The notes beneath the pieces were generated by a model that did not search any database, had not been told where the DNA came from, and worked only from the letters and a program-made list of their open reading frames with translations. Positions 36,297-47,788 of a stretch of DNA of 64,000 bases are shown here, piece after piece. The stretch is taken from NCBI GenBank assembly GCA_036873135.1, contig JAPTYO010000010.1:3510634-3574633 (forward strand). Direction: 5' to 3'. A program made the translations under genes and the position numbers. The stretch comes from Clarkia xantiana subsp. parviflora. Lineage: Eukaryota; Streptophyta; Magnoliopsida; Myrtales; Onagraceae. The number at the start of each line of letters is the position of its first letter. Within the stretch, counting starts at the first letter, position 1.

Positions 36297-39024
36297 CATG
36301 TTTATTATTTATTGGTTGACTGCCGTGCTAGTTGAATTTTTTTAACCTTGTAAGTGTGAAACAATTATATTATACGATCAAACTACGAGGGTGAGACCGA
36401 TGGAGCAATATTAGAATACTATTTCACCCTTGAAAATGTTGTTTTCATTTTTTTGGGGGTTATTTTTTGGGGTGTTATTATTGGTCTGATCGCGCTCATG
36501 AAGACAATGTAGTTGAATTTAACCGATGTTTGTAAAAATTGTCCATTCATAAAGATACACCTTAATTATTAAAGAAGAAAAAGGAAAGAGACAAAATGTC
36601 GTAAAATAAATAGAGTAGCCGGGTATAATTATTAGAGGGCTTCAAAAGACTGATTAAAGGTGAAAACTTCAGTTCTTACTAGTTCAATAAAGTACAAGTA
36701 TAAATTAATTAGGCAATTCTTTGTTAAAAAAAAATAATAATTAGGCAATTATTATACGGTGGTACGAAGTAGTGGCGATGGAATGGGAGGAAAATAGAGA
36801 CTTTTTACAGCTTTTATCACTCTTCTTCCTTATTCTCTTTACTGAATAAATTGAATCCATCCATCATTTACTATTTACTGACTGAGTACGTACTAGCTAC
36901 TCCGTATAATAGCATCGACGTATATATAGAGAAGAACTATACACGTGCTCGCTTTTGGTCATCCTGTCGTGTATATATAAATGGGGTATTCTAACAATTC
37001 ACAAATTCTAAGGACTAAATTCTAATATATTCTTAAAATGCAAAGACTAATTTATAATTAGTCAAATTTTGAAAACTTACACGTAATAACGCAATTAGCG
37101 TGTATAACACACAATGTAACGAATTTGCACCGAAAAATTGACAGAAACAACAATGATTTTTAAAATAAGGTCTGTACGGATCACATATTTCTTGAAGAAA
37201 TTTCGCCCCACCTCACTTTCAGGTTGTGCAACAAGGTTTAACACGAGAAAACCACATCCAAAGATACAACAATGTGATGGATCGAACTTGCACCGAATTC
37301 GTTCACCGAATCGAACAAATACTTAAACTCAAAATGAATAAAAAAGCCAACGACAACGGCTATAAATTAATTAACAATATTAAAAATAATGAAGAGATAA
37401 AACATGTATCTTGAGGAGTTGAAAAGACACCGAATGAATCTTGAACGTGCTTTAAAATATAAAGATTCTGATATTGATGGTTTAGATATATGCACTGATT
37501 TATTCACTGAATTAAAAGCGTTAAGAAATATTATTCTAATAGTAGATAAAATTCTTATTGATATGCTAAATCACATAAAAAAAATTGACTCCATATATAT
37601 TGCTTATAGAATAATGTTAACAATTCATCTAATTGTTGCTTCAATTGAAGAAGCATTTTAAAATTAAAATTAATAAAATCTTATTTGAGACCAACTATAT
37701 CTCAATAAATGTTAGATGAATTAGATATATTATCAATTGAAAATGAAATTTTCTAAAAAATTGATTATAAACAGTTAATTAGTGATTTCTTCTTTAACAA
37801 CTCGAAAAAATAAATTTTAAACAAAAACTTACAATGAATATAGTCAATTTAATTATTTTGTAAGAGAAATTAGATGTGAACGATCAAATTAAATTTTAAC
37901 TTTAAACTCCAATTTCTTTTGGGTCAACTCTGGTAAATAATAAGAATATTTTTGCACTATTAATCAATAATAATGATATCTTACACCAACCATAATAGGT
38001 TTCGGTGTATATTTTTCTCTAAAAATAAATATAGTATCCTACTAAATATTTTCAATAATATGGTGACATTTGTCGCCCATTATCATAAGTGGATATGCCA
38101 CTGAGAGGAGTTGTGCGTTGTATTGTATTACGGTGTGTTGCACTTATTGATACTTGGTTCTGTTCCCATTATTAATTTTAGCAGCTACTTAATTAATTGT
38201 AAGCTAGTATATTTTCAATGCTGCTAGGTAGTTGCCATGCCATGCCATATGATATTCTGGTTATATATATAGTTAGCAGATGATGATGTTCACTTGCACG
38301 TCTGAATCTCGTGTCTATATGTGTGTTTGGTTAAACTATTGAAACGAAAAGAGAGTATAGTAATATATTGGAGTTGCGTTTGGAACTATATATATATCAT
38401 ATATGTAAAATAGAAAAGAAGCATCAAAGTTTCGTGATATATATGGTGGATGCTTCTTTTCCAACCATATAATGATAAATTAGAGCTAGCTAGCTAGGGT
38501 TTATTTATGAGTATTGCTGTGGTAGAACGTAAAGCTGCCTGCCAGTAAAAACTAAAGACTAAAAGCATGCATGCATGTCAGCGGAAAGGCGTCGTGCCAT
38601 ACTGAGATATATATTGACTAATTAAGAAGATAGATAGATATATAGCATTTAGATGGTATAGAAAATATATTCTAGTGAACCGGTTTGGTTCATAATTGGA
38701 AATGGTATGTATTAATTCAAACAAGGAATTTCATATATATATATATGAACGGAAAGTAACAAATATTATAATCAACAAAAATCTTGCTAAATATATTTGA
38801 TTTGATATATATATATATATATAAGTTGCTTGTTCCAGTTTCTTAAAAATGTTAATTAAGTGCATGCATACACAAATATTCCGGTCGAGGTGGAATAAAA
38901 ATGTAGAGGGTTGAATTTTTAACGTGAAATGTGATATAGAAAATTAAATTGAGAAGATGGGTATACACTCGATCGGCTCCACCAGGCGCAAGTAAAAATC
39001 AACTTCAACACATAATAAAATTAA
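36297..39024. other. Intergenic region between gypsy and CACTA elements
   Basis: No intact gene. A decayed hAT transposase end lies at 37404-37830. Runs of TA dinucleotides occur at 38740-38820. A 13-bp perfect inverted repeat (GAAAAGAAGCATC) lies at 38413-38461. The rest is AT-rich. Confidence 0.7.
37404..37830 (+). pseudogene. hAT transposase C-terminal (dimerisation) remnant
   Basis: The translation shows DLFTELKALRNII, then SIYIAYRIMLTIHLIVASIE, a stop, KLKLIKSYLRPTISQ, a stop, MLDELDILSIENEIF, a stop, and KIDYKQLISDF. This follows the C-terminal hAT dimerisation domain of the TTF-type zinc-finger/hAT (ZMYM1-like) group, where the canonical order is VASAERSFSKLKLIK, then LSIE. Three in-frame stops lie in one continuous frame. 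The catalytic part upstream is not recognisable. It is an old transposon relic, not a host gene. Confidence 0.82.
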
Positions 39025-40242
39025 CACTACTAGAAAAGTAGCTTTTAGCGACACTTTACTAGCGACAGGTGTGATTTCCTGTCGCTAAAAGTACTTTTAG
39101 CGACAGGATACTAGTCCTCTCGCTGTTAATTTGGTACTTTTAGCGACAGGATTTAATAACCTGTCGCTAGTTACATTGAAAAAAAATAAAATAATAAAGG
39201 CTATGTTTTGGGCTTGGACAAATGTGGGCCTAGCAAGTTTTATGTGGGCGTAACGAGCAGTGAGTAGTGTGTTGGGCTGTTTGCATTACTTTTGTTAAAG
39301 CAAGCACAAGGCCTAGCAAGGAAGGAAGGCCTCTATGACCTACTCCAAGGCTCCAAAGCCGCCGTGACAAGCTCTTGCTACTCTCATCATGGCTCCTCTT
39401 GCTCTCGTTGCTATCAAGTAAGAACAATCTCGCCGTGACCTGCTCCGAGGCAATAGAAGCACAATCCCGTCGTGACCTGATCTCGCCCTGTGCCTGATCG
39501 AGTCAGCGGCGTCTCCTTCCTCTGTTTAAGCAGCAACAGAAAGGCCTCACAGCAGAACAAAAGGTCTCGCAGCAGAAGGCCTTCCACGTCAGCTGCGTCT
39601 CCTTCCGGTAAGTACTCCATCACCTTCTCGCTCACCTTATGGATCTGTGATGTTGATACCTTTTAAATATGGATCTGTAACATGTTCTGTTTTGACGTGT
39701 CCCCATGGTAGCTAGCTCTGATCGATTAGTTTGAGTTTGAAATTGTGAAGTCATTTATTTTCTGAAGGGCTTCAATTAACATTTTGCTCGTTTAGGAGAT
39801 ACAGTGGGACAAGACATAGACATTATTATGTATTGAAGACATTTTTAAAAAAAAAAAGTTGAGTAGCTGGGAGAGCATCATTACACCTCCATTGATTTAT
39901 TGAAGCTAATACTCACTTGTATGTAAAATCTGGATTTAAAAAATACACTAGTACTTTGCTAGTTGTGCTGAACAGATGCTTAGCAGGAAGTTGTTTATAT
40001 ATATTAACATAGGTTTTAAATATATAAGTGCAGTTTAATCAAACCCCATATGGAAACATTTTAATAATGAGTGAAAGTGCTCCAAAGTCCAACGTATAAA
40101 TGAGTTGTTAAGTGTTTGTTTTCTTTATCCTCTGCATTTAGTGCTCAATTATACATTATATATATATATATATATAGTTTAATAAAAAGTCATAATTTAT
40201 AAATAGCAGGTAAATACATCTATATAACTATTTCTGACGAAG

Positions 40243-42486
40243 ATGCCTCTGGATAAGAGTTGGATGCAAAGTGATAATCGTTTAGATTCAGATTATACAG
40301 CTGGAATTGAAAAGTTTCTAGAATATGCATTCTCTCGCATAGGAGATTCTGATGTGATATTGTGCCCATGTGTTAAATGTAAAAATTCAAAGATGTTTAA
40401 TAGAAAAATTGTTGGGGAACATCTACTAATTCATGGTATATTGAAAAATTACACATTATGGTGTCACCATGGGGAAGGGGTTCATTGGTCTGATGATGAA
40501 GTATTCGAAGATAGTGATAATGAAGATGAGCTGCCAGATTTTCTTAGGGAAATGCATCCACCAGAAGTAGGGGATCAGAGTAATTCATATGATAATCCTA
40601 ATCTAGATGCAGAAAAATTTGCTCAGTTAATGAAAGACGCCGAAGAACCGGTTTATCCAGGTTGTGAAATCTCAAAGTTGCATGCTCTAGTAAAGTTGCT
40701 TCATATTAAGGTTCTTGGTGGATGGAGCAACAAATCTTTTACTATGTTGATGGAGCTTTTGAGAGAGATTTTGCCTGATGGATCTGGATTGCCAAGCTCT
40801 TATTACGAAACAAAAAAGTTCATCAGGGATCTTGGGCTTAGTTACAAAAAAGTGGATGCATGTGTTAATGATTGCATGTTGTATTGGAAGCAAGATGAGG
40901 ATGCAAATTCATGCAATGTGTGTGGAGCCTCTAGGTGGGTAGAAAATAAACATTCAGGTGAAATAATATGCAGAGAGAATGGGAAGAAAATTCCCAAGAA
41001 GATAATGCGCCACTTTCCACTCAAGCCGAGGCTCCAGAGGCTCTTCATGTCTTCAAAGACGGCATCTCTTATGTCATGGCACCATGATAAACGCTGTAAA
41101 GATGAGAAGATGAGACACCCTGCTGATTCAATGGCGTGGAAGACATTTGATGAGACTTATATGGACTTCGCTTCTGAGCCTAGAAATTTGAGAATGGGTC
41201 TTTCTACTGATGGTTTTCAACCATTCGGTAAAATGAGTGCTGCTCATAGTATTTGGCCAATATTTCTTATTCCTTATAATTTACCTCCTTGGATGTGCAT
41301 GAAACAATCCAATTTTATTCTTTCTACCCTGATCTCTGGTCCTGAAGGTCCCGGGGATCGTATTGATGTGTACATGAAGCCTTTGATTGAGGAGCTGAAG
41401 GAACTTTGGGATTCTGGTATTGAAGTCTACGATGCATCAAAGAGCAGGACTTTCAGGTTACATGCTGCAGTTTTATGGACTATTAGTGATTTTCCCGCAT
41501 ATGCAAATCTTTCTGGTTGGAGCACAAAAGGTAACTTGGCGTGTCCCTGGTGTCATAGTAGTACTCCTTCAATGAGATTGAAGAATGGTTGTAAGCACTG
41601 TTATATGCGTAATCGTCGATATCTTCCTTTGGATGATCCGTGGAGAGGGGATAAAATGTCTTTTGATGGAATAGAAGAGCATGGCTTACCACCCGAACCC
41701 CTTTCCGGAGATGATGTGCTTAATCAAGTATCTGATCTTGAAGGAAATCCATTAACTAAAGATCGTGCTAGAAAAGTGAAAATTTCTCACAAGGTGAGAG
41801 GTGATAATTGGACGAAGAAGTCTATATTCTTTCAACTTCCATATTGGCAGTCTCTTTTGCTAAGGCACAATTTGGATGTTATGCACATTGAAAAAAATGT
41901 GTGTGATAACATCCTTGGCACACTTATGAATATTAAGGGAAAGTCAAAGGATAATCTTAAAAGCCGTCTTGATTTGCAAGAGATGGGAATAAGGCCGGAA
42001 TTGCATCCAATAGTGGAAGGGGGCAAGACTATCTTACCACATGCACGATTTACACTGAGTCTTGAAAATAAACGCACTTTGTGCCAATTCTTGAAGGATG
42101 TAAAGGTCCCAGATGGATTTTCTTCCAATATTTCTCGATGTGTAAATCTTATGGAAAGCAGCATTTCAGGTTTGAAGAGTCACGATTGCCACATTCTTTT
42201 ACATCACCTTATTCCAGTTGCAATACGAGGCCTTCTTCCAAAAGATGTGAGCGAATGCATGACTTTATGCTCGAGATATTTACATGGAGTTGAGACAAAG
42301 TTTAATCGCCCCGACCGTTACAATGATGGTGGTCTTACCCCTTCTAATGAAGGTTTAAGCGTCTTTTATCATCCAGGTAGGCCATTGGGAGCTGCAAAGG
42401 TGCGAGATTTGTCACATCTCGAAAGAGTGCAGTGTCATATCTATATTTTGAACAATACATCTGAAGTCAAACCATATTTTGAGTAA
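40243..42486 (+). CDS. CACTA TNP2 transposase, DUF4218 region shortened
   Basis: This 747-residue frame begins MPLDKSWMQ. It has an N-terminal transposase-associated zinc-binding domain (CPCVKCKN, then HLLIHGILKNYTLWCHHGE) at residues 1-85. The TNP2 catalytic domain follows, with STDGFQPFGKMSAAHSIWPI, then LACPWCHSSTPS and HNLDVMHIEKNVCDNILGTL. Then comes a fragment of DUF4218: LLHHLIPVAIRGLLPKDV is followed directly by MTLCSRYLHGVETKFNRP. In intact relatives roughly 100 residues lie between these, so an in-frame deletion near 42255 is inferred. The frame ends at a GT donor (GA|GTAAGT at 42482-42483) and continues after CAG at 42569. The catalytic region looks intact. Confidence 0.9.
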   Translation: MPLDKSWMQSDNRLDSDYTAGIEKFLEYAFSRIGDSDVILCPCVKCKNSKMFNRKIVGEHLLIHGILKNYTLWCHHGEGVHWSDDEVFEDSDNEDELPDFLREMHPPEVGDQSNSYDNPNLDAEKFAQLMKDAEEPVYPGCEISKLHALVKLLHIKVLGGWSNKSFTMLMELLREILPDGSGLPSSYYETKKFIRDLGLSYKKVDACVNDCMLYWKQDEDANSCNVCGASRWVENKHSGEIICRENGKKIPKKIMRHFPLKPRLQRLFMSSKTASLMSWHHDKRCKDEKMRHPADSMAWKTFDETYMDFASEPRNLRMGLSTDGFQPFGKMSAAHSIWPIFLIPYNLPPWMCMKQSNFILSTLISGPEGPGDRIDVYMKPLIEELKELWDSGIEVYDASKSRTFRLHAAVLWTISDFPAYANLSGWSTKGNLACPWCHSSTPSMRLKNGCKHCYMRNRRYLPLDDPWRGDKMSFDGIEEHGLPPEPLSGDDVLNQVSDLEGNPLTKDRARKVKISHKVRGDNWTKKSIFFQLPYWQSLLLRHNLDVMHIEKNVCDNILGTLMNIKGKSKDNLKSRLDLQEMGIRPELHPIVEGGKTILPHARFTLSLENKRTLCQFLKDVKVPDGFSSNISRCVNLMESSISGLKSHDCHILLHHLIPVAIRGLLPKDVSECMTLCSRYLHGVETKFNRPDRYNDGGLTPSNEGLSVFYHPGRPLGAAKVRDLSHLERVQCHIYILNNTSEVKPYFE

Positions 42487-42568
42487 GTCAATTGACATTA
42501 GTTATTTCCTTTATTTATATAGTGGTTATTTTATTAAAATGTGGCCTAAAAGTTTATACTATGCAGCG

Positions 42569-43244
42569 AATTTTGGCAAATATATGGTCATATGCAAATG
42601 TCAGAGATTGAGAAGAATGATCATTTCATAACTTGGTTTAGGGATACGGTTAGTGCTGAAACTATTTTAACTTCACACTTAAAAGACATTCATTATGACC
42701 ATAATTGTGAATTGTTGTATAGGTTGCAATTAGAAACAATCAAGGTGATCAATTTGCAGGTGACCTCTTATCTTTATCACGCGGGCCTAGTGTATCAATC
42801 ACATGTCGAAGTGGTTATGTGACTAATGGCTTCAAGTTTCATACAAAATCGTATGATCTCCAGTTGAAGACACAAAATAGTTCAGTTTTGGTTATGGGCG
42901 ATGTAGGGGTTGGTGTGGAAAACATAGAGTATTACGGTGTTGTTACTGAAATTCTCGAGCTGCAGTATCTTAATGCTAAGCGGGTGGTGCTATTTCGATG
43001 TAATTGGTGGGATGTTCATACACTTAATAGAGGAGTGAAACGAGATGAGTATGGATATACAAGTGTAAATTGCAAAAGACGTCTTAAAACAAATGAGCAT
43101 TTCGTATTAGCAAGTCAAGCATTACAAGTCTTCAATGTGAAAGATCTTTCAAACAAAGGTTGGGAGGTAGTGTTGAAGGTGCATCCACGGAACGTCTATG
43201 ATATGCCTTTACAGGTAGAAGAAAGTGTTGGTGAATCTCTTTAG
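42569..43244 (+). pseudogene. CACTA transposase 3' exon with DUF4216, frameshifted
   Basis: The exon continues from the TNP2 frame (EFWQIYGHMQMSEIEKNDHF) and shows FRDTVSAETILTSHLKDI. Around 42745-42770 the homologous reading moves to another frame (GDQFAGDLLSLSRGPS, then SGYVTNGFKFHTKSYDLQLK), where DUF4216 is plain: TQNSSVLVMGDVGVG, ENIEYYGVVTEILEL, VVLFRCNWWDVH. Either a frameshift or an unrecognised short intron separates them. It ends with TAG at about 43244, shortly before the palindrome. Confidence 0.75.
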
Positions 43245-43369
43245 TTTGGTGGAGAAGATGAAGGATGGAGTGGTGAATATAAGAAAGGAGACATTGGGAG
43301 TTGTGGTGGAAGTTCTAAGGATGTTCCCTTGTTGCCTTCCTGTCATTTGTTTATGTGACGGCTTTCCTT

Positions 43370-43584
43370 TTACATGGTCACAATACATCTTGCTTCGCCA
43401 CTTCATCCAAAGTTCTTTCATATGAGCTAATGTAGCGTCTCGGTTGTTCGCCAAATCCTCTCCTTCAAACTTTTGTAGGAAAAGTTTGAAGGAGAGGATT
43501 TGGCGAACAACCGAGACGCTACATTAGCTCATATGAAAGAACTTTGGATGAAGTGGCGAAGCAAGATGTATTGTGACCATGTAA
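43370..43584. repeat. 105-bp perfect inverted repeat (palindrome) at the CACTA 3' end
   Basis: Bases 43370-43474 and 43480-43584 are reverse complements without a mismatch that I can see, separated by GTAGG. The right arm in plus orientation reads as transposon protein (KFEGEDLANNRDATL, AHMKELWMKWRSKMYCDHV). The left arm, and sequence further left to about 43260, is the inverted copy continuing that frame (KGKPSHKQMTGRQQGNI on the minus strand). A transcript through here would fold into a long hairpin. Confidence 0.92.
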
Positions 43585-44448
43585 CTTCAATAAAACAAAT
43601 ATCCAGCTCAGAAAAAAAATGAAACCACTTTCTATTATTTTGGGGCTAACGATAAAGTTAACTTAATTATAATTAACTTAATTAATTATGCCATCATTTA
43701 TTAGGTCAACTATAAGACTCCTAAATTAATTTTTGCTTTAGGCCCCAATCTTTCTTGGGCCGGCCGGCCTTGATTCTAGTCCCTACGCGTACCCGCCCAA
43801 TCAATTAATTTAACGAGTATGCAAAAGTGTGCTATATATATATATTACACAATCTGATCAACTGTACACATATGATGCGCTTGAAGTGGTTTGAGAAGAG
43901 GTTTGTTGTTTGTTATCTGTTGTGGTGCTCCTGATTCATGCACGTACGGTGTTCATCAAGTTGGTTATCAAAATTAGAGGATTAGAGAAAGTTCAACTGT
44001 TTTCGTCGCTCTACTATATTATATACTCAAAGCTATTCTATTTCTGAGATAAAAAAAAAAAAAAAAAAAAAAAAGCTATTCTATTTCTACCTACCTACCA
44101 AAAATATAGGTCCATTTTTGGACTATATATATGCATGCAAAGTAGATCGATATATACGTAAGTTGAAAACTGGATTAATTCTCTGTTAAATAAATATATA
44201 ATGAAGTCAATTGAATTAATGGGTGAAAAAGTGTTGAAGTAGCCAATAATTAATAGGCCGCGCGACCTTAATTATAAGGGAGCTAGGATATGTAATAGCG
44301 GGTGGGGTGGCTAAAGTACATTATACAATAATTATTGGCAATTATATATATAATCATGCATAAAGTCGGTCGGTCGATGTCTTATCTTCTTTCTTTTTGT
44401 TCGTAATAGTAGGTCGGTGGGTCTCAATTGATGTAATTATAATAGAAT
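43585..44448. other. Intergenic region between CACTA remnant and MGCG gene
   Basis: No gene seen. It includes a run of about 25 A at 44052 and TA-rich DNA. Just after the palindrome there is AATAAAAC and an A-rich stretch. The right part should hold the 3' UTR of the minus-strand MGCG gene. Confidence 0.7.
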
Positions 44449-45071
44449 TCAACCTCGGGAGAGGAGTCGATCACGATTATTGGGGGAGCAGGAATAGCAT
44501 GATGACGTAACAAATAGATTCTTCATCCCAAGAGGTGGACCTAGCTTCCAGTTTGACCCCCCCGCTTTCTTTGTTATCTCCCTTTTTCGCTCACCTTCCA
44601 TCTTGTTTTTGCTGCTCGTTGTTGAACCCTCATCATCCTACACACATATCCTTACTTACATTACATATTAATTAACCCTTAATCTATCTATCTATCTATA
44701 TACATGCATAGAATTAATTTACATAATATATAGAATTACCTCACTAGACACCGTCTCCACGCTTTTGCGTCTTCTATATTTTGTTTTCGCTACATCTTTC
44801 ACCGCTGAAGAAGTAGAAAACAATTGCTATAAACATACAATCTAGCAAAAATATTAACAATATACGAGGATATATGAGTGTGCATATAGAATAGGGTTAA
44901 ATATCAATTAGCTAGCTGAATTTTTACGAAGAGTGCAGATAGCTAGCTAAATTTTTTTTAAAAAAAAACATTTAGCTAGCTGGACTTTTTTTTTTAAGTA
45001 GCAATTAGCTAGCTTTGTTCATTTTTATATAAAAAATAATGGAATTTCTCTCATAAGAAACACATGATGAC

Positions 45072-45102
<31 letters not shown>

Positions 45103-46060
45103 CAGACGTCGTACACCTTAGCTGTCGGAGATCAGCAGAAACTACTCTTTCAAGAATTTCGTAAGATGAATCTGCCGCTAGAAAGTGAATCAATTCAAAG
45201 AAAATAATGTTGAAGTGCGTCAATAAAAAAAATGAATATTCAGAAGAAAAAAAATGTTTGATGCAATTTAGTTACGAAAATATATTAGTACAAATTCCCG
45301 TCTGTCATATGCTCTTTATGTGAGAAATTCAGATAGTTTTTAACCAAAAAATTAACAGAACTATCTAATTGCTACTTTTCGGAAAGTCTGACTAGCTATT
45401 TGTTCAAAAAAAAGTTTAACTAGTTATTTGCACTTTTAATGAAAGTTCAGCTAGCTGTTTGGCATTTAACCTATAGAATATCAAAAAAGCAAAGTATAGA
45501 TATACTATTAACGTACCATTATCATCATTAAACTTTATAGAAGAAGAATTACTATCGAAAGAATCCACCCGGGTGCAATAGACGCGGAAGCTAGGGGACT
45601 GAGGAACAAACGTTTGTCTCTTGACCACCATATCTTTGGACGACACTGATTTATGATCATTATTCAACCGTTGTTGTGCTTCATATTCTCGTTCCTCCGA
45701 CAATAGAACATCCTCAATGGCTCTCCGCACGGCCTCGATCACCACCACACTGCCCCTATTGTCGTCATCGATCTTCTCCTCATCAGCCTTGCAGATCATA
45801 GTCTTGTCGTCATGATGATTTGGTGAAGCAGCAGCAGCGTTGATGAGGTGTTTGGAGGAGAGAGTGATTGTTTCTTCCATGGTAACGGCGTCACCGACTC
45901 TCTTCCTTCTCCTGCGAAGACTGTCCACGCGACGTCGGGTCATGCAAGACAGTAATTTGTTGTTGTGGTTGGGGGAACGGCCCTGATGATCCTCACCACT
46001 TGCTGCTGCTGCCTGATCCAACGGCTGCTGCAGCTGGGGCATGGAATATCCGCACCCCAT
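44449..46060 (-). CDS. Uncharacterised plant protein with N-terminal MGCG acylation motif
   Basis: Three exons, 45517-46060, 44740-44804 and 44449-44637, join in phase to 265 aa. I chose the second ATG (46060) because it gives MGCGYSMPQ, a typical Gly2 myristoylation and Cys3 palmitoylation signal that would place the protein at membranes. A short basic stretch (RRRVDSLRRRRKRV) follows near residue 45, then a helical acidic segment (VVIEAVRRAIEDVLLSEERE) and a Ser-rich part. The end is NWKLGPPLGMKNLFVTSSC. I do not recognise a characterised family. The C-terminal motif with its conserved look suggests a plant-specific unknown. Intron 1 holds a clean Mutator-like MITE. Splicing is inferred from phase and GT-AG only. 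Confidence 0.75.
44894..45471. mobile_element. Mutator-like MITE in intron 1 of the MGCG gene, 578 bp
   Basis: The left end GGGTTAAATATCAATTAG, followed by CTAGCTGAAT, is mirrored on the right by TTCAGCTAGCTGTTT, followed by GGCATTTAACC. An exact 9-bp duplication TATAGAATA flanks it at 44885-44893 and 45472-45480. Motifs GCTAGCT and AGTGCA are repeated inside the arms. No ORF. The insertion lies wholly within the intron, with the exon-intron joints intact. Confidence 0.87.
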
Positions 46061-47788
46061 AATTAATAACACCTCTAGCTAGGAGAGAATTAGGTGGGGA
46101 ATCGATCAAGGCAATTTGTGGTCTCTGCCCCTCTCACCTTTTAAGGGTGATCAAGGCATCCAGAAATATCATATTCAGTTGCACCAGTTAGGACTAGGAA
46201 CCATCGTATCATTTCTCTGCTCATTTTCATGCCTACCTATCCTTACCCCCATAAGTACCAGAAAATGACCAATTTTAGTGCCTACCTAATAATATTCTCT
46301 TCTACCTAGTTAGAGACCCCTGTTTTATTTATTTATACATTAAAAAGTAACAAATACGTGTCAACTAATAAATTATTAGCTGTACACATATTCCACCACG
46401 TCCGCGCGCAGTGGACTCAGCTAATAAATCGAAATAGAGTGGGGCTAGGTCCAATTGACCCAGCCGGACCTAGCCCTAGGTCCGGCTGGGTCAATTTGGG
46501 TTAAGGGTTTGATTTAGAAATTTTAGGGCTAAATTGAAAAAAATAAAAGTTAGGGATGCATTAGATGGACTAAATTAAAACAAATTCAAAAGTTTAGGGC
46601 GGTCACGTGCATGGCACATGCCACTTAACGGCCAATTTGAACGGAAAGTTAACGGTGGGACCAAAAGGATACAAAGTTGAAAACATTGGTACAAAAATAT
46701 ACAAAAAAATAGAAGTGGTACCAAAAGTGGATTCTGTGCAAAGAAGTGGTATGAAAAGGTATTTAATCCCAATACTGTCACTAAAATTTTAATGTTTTTA
46801 ATTCTAATTTTTCAAACTTATCTTTTTGGTCTTTGCCGACAAGATGTAAATATTTTACTTTTCAACGAAATTTGATTTTTTACCGACCAACTTACATTTT
46901 GTTTGTAAAACACATATATAAGTCATACCACTTGTTCACCAAAATAATGTCAGTAAAATTTTAAATTTATACTTTAGTGTTATTTTTAAACCCAAGATTT
47001 CTTCTTTGCTAAAAAAATATACTTCGTCGGCATGTATATTATATTTATTTATCGAAAAAAAGTAAGTCCTTCACATTAGTTTGCATAAAATTGATTCTCA
47101 CTTTCTCAAACCATTTTTTCCGATAAAATTTGAGTTTTACTAACGGAATTGTGTCGGTATAATTTTATTTTTATTTTTTTCAAACCGAACTCTTTATCTT
47201 TACCGATAATATGTATTTGGTCAGCAATTATATTAAATTTATCGACCAAAATATAAATTTAATCAATAAAGAATGTATCTATTGATATATATATATATTA
47301 TCGACAAAAAATATACATCCTAAAAAAATTTGGATTGATAATTTTTTTTAATTGTATTTACCTTCGTTATTATAGATATTTTCTGAAAATGTTATTAATA
47401 AGTTAACATATATTTTAAAAAAATATTATTGATGTATATTGAGTCATTGACTATTGAGAAGATTAGATAAAATTTATGTGAAACTAGTTAGCTTAATTTA
47501 TTTATCTTGCACTGGTGAGAGAGGCCCATATAGGTTACAATGGGTTTTATAGTAAAAAACCCCAATTGGTTAAAATGGGTTTTATAGTAAAAGACCCAAT
47601 TCGTTAAGTGGGTGCTGACTCGGCTGTGATAGTAATTCATCTTGTTTGGGCCGTCATTCATTCCAACAAGATTTAGGGTTTGAGCATCATCGGACATACA
47701 GAAGAGCTCCAAGGCGTGCAGCATCACAAGGCGAACAAACGAAGAGAGAACACAGCAGGGGTCAGCTTTTGCATCTTCTCTTGCTATC
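46061..47788. other. Intergenic region between MGCG and TIM8 genes (head to head)
   Basis: No gene seen. Bases about 46440-46740 match one side of the MITE family of 24664 (GGTCACGTGCATGGCACATG, CCACTTAACGG). Bases 46780-47430 carry several TACCGAC/GTCGGTA-like motifs that may be subterminal repeats of an unrecognised element. A short tandem duplication of GGGTTTTATAGTAAAA lies at 47541-47595. The TIM8 promoter must lie near the right end. Confidence 0.65.

Larger units (their letters stand above)
39025..43584 (+). mobile_element. CACTA (En/Spm) transposon, right end missing
   Basis: The left terminus CACTACTAGAAAAGTAGC is followed by subterminal TTTTAGCGACAGG motifs in both orientations (39045-39175), the standard CACTA architecture. 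TNP2 transposase and DUF4216 coding sequence follow. No matching right terminus (TTTTCTAGTAGTG) was found downstream; the recognisable element sequence ends in a 105-bp inverted repeat at 43370-43584. The right side therefore looks truncated by rearrangement and the 3' limit given is the end of that palindrome. Without a right end no target duplication can be tested. Confidence 0.88.

Noticed and set aside
46779..47430. Possible CACTA or other element with TACCGAC motifs
   Set aside because: CACTAAAATTT on the left and TTTAGTG near 46980 are suggestive, but ends and target duplication could not be matched, so no element is called.
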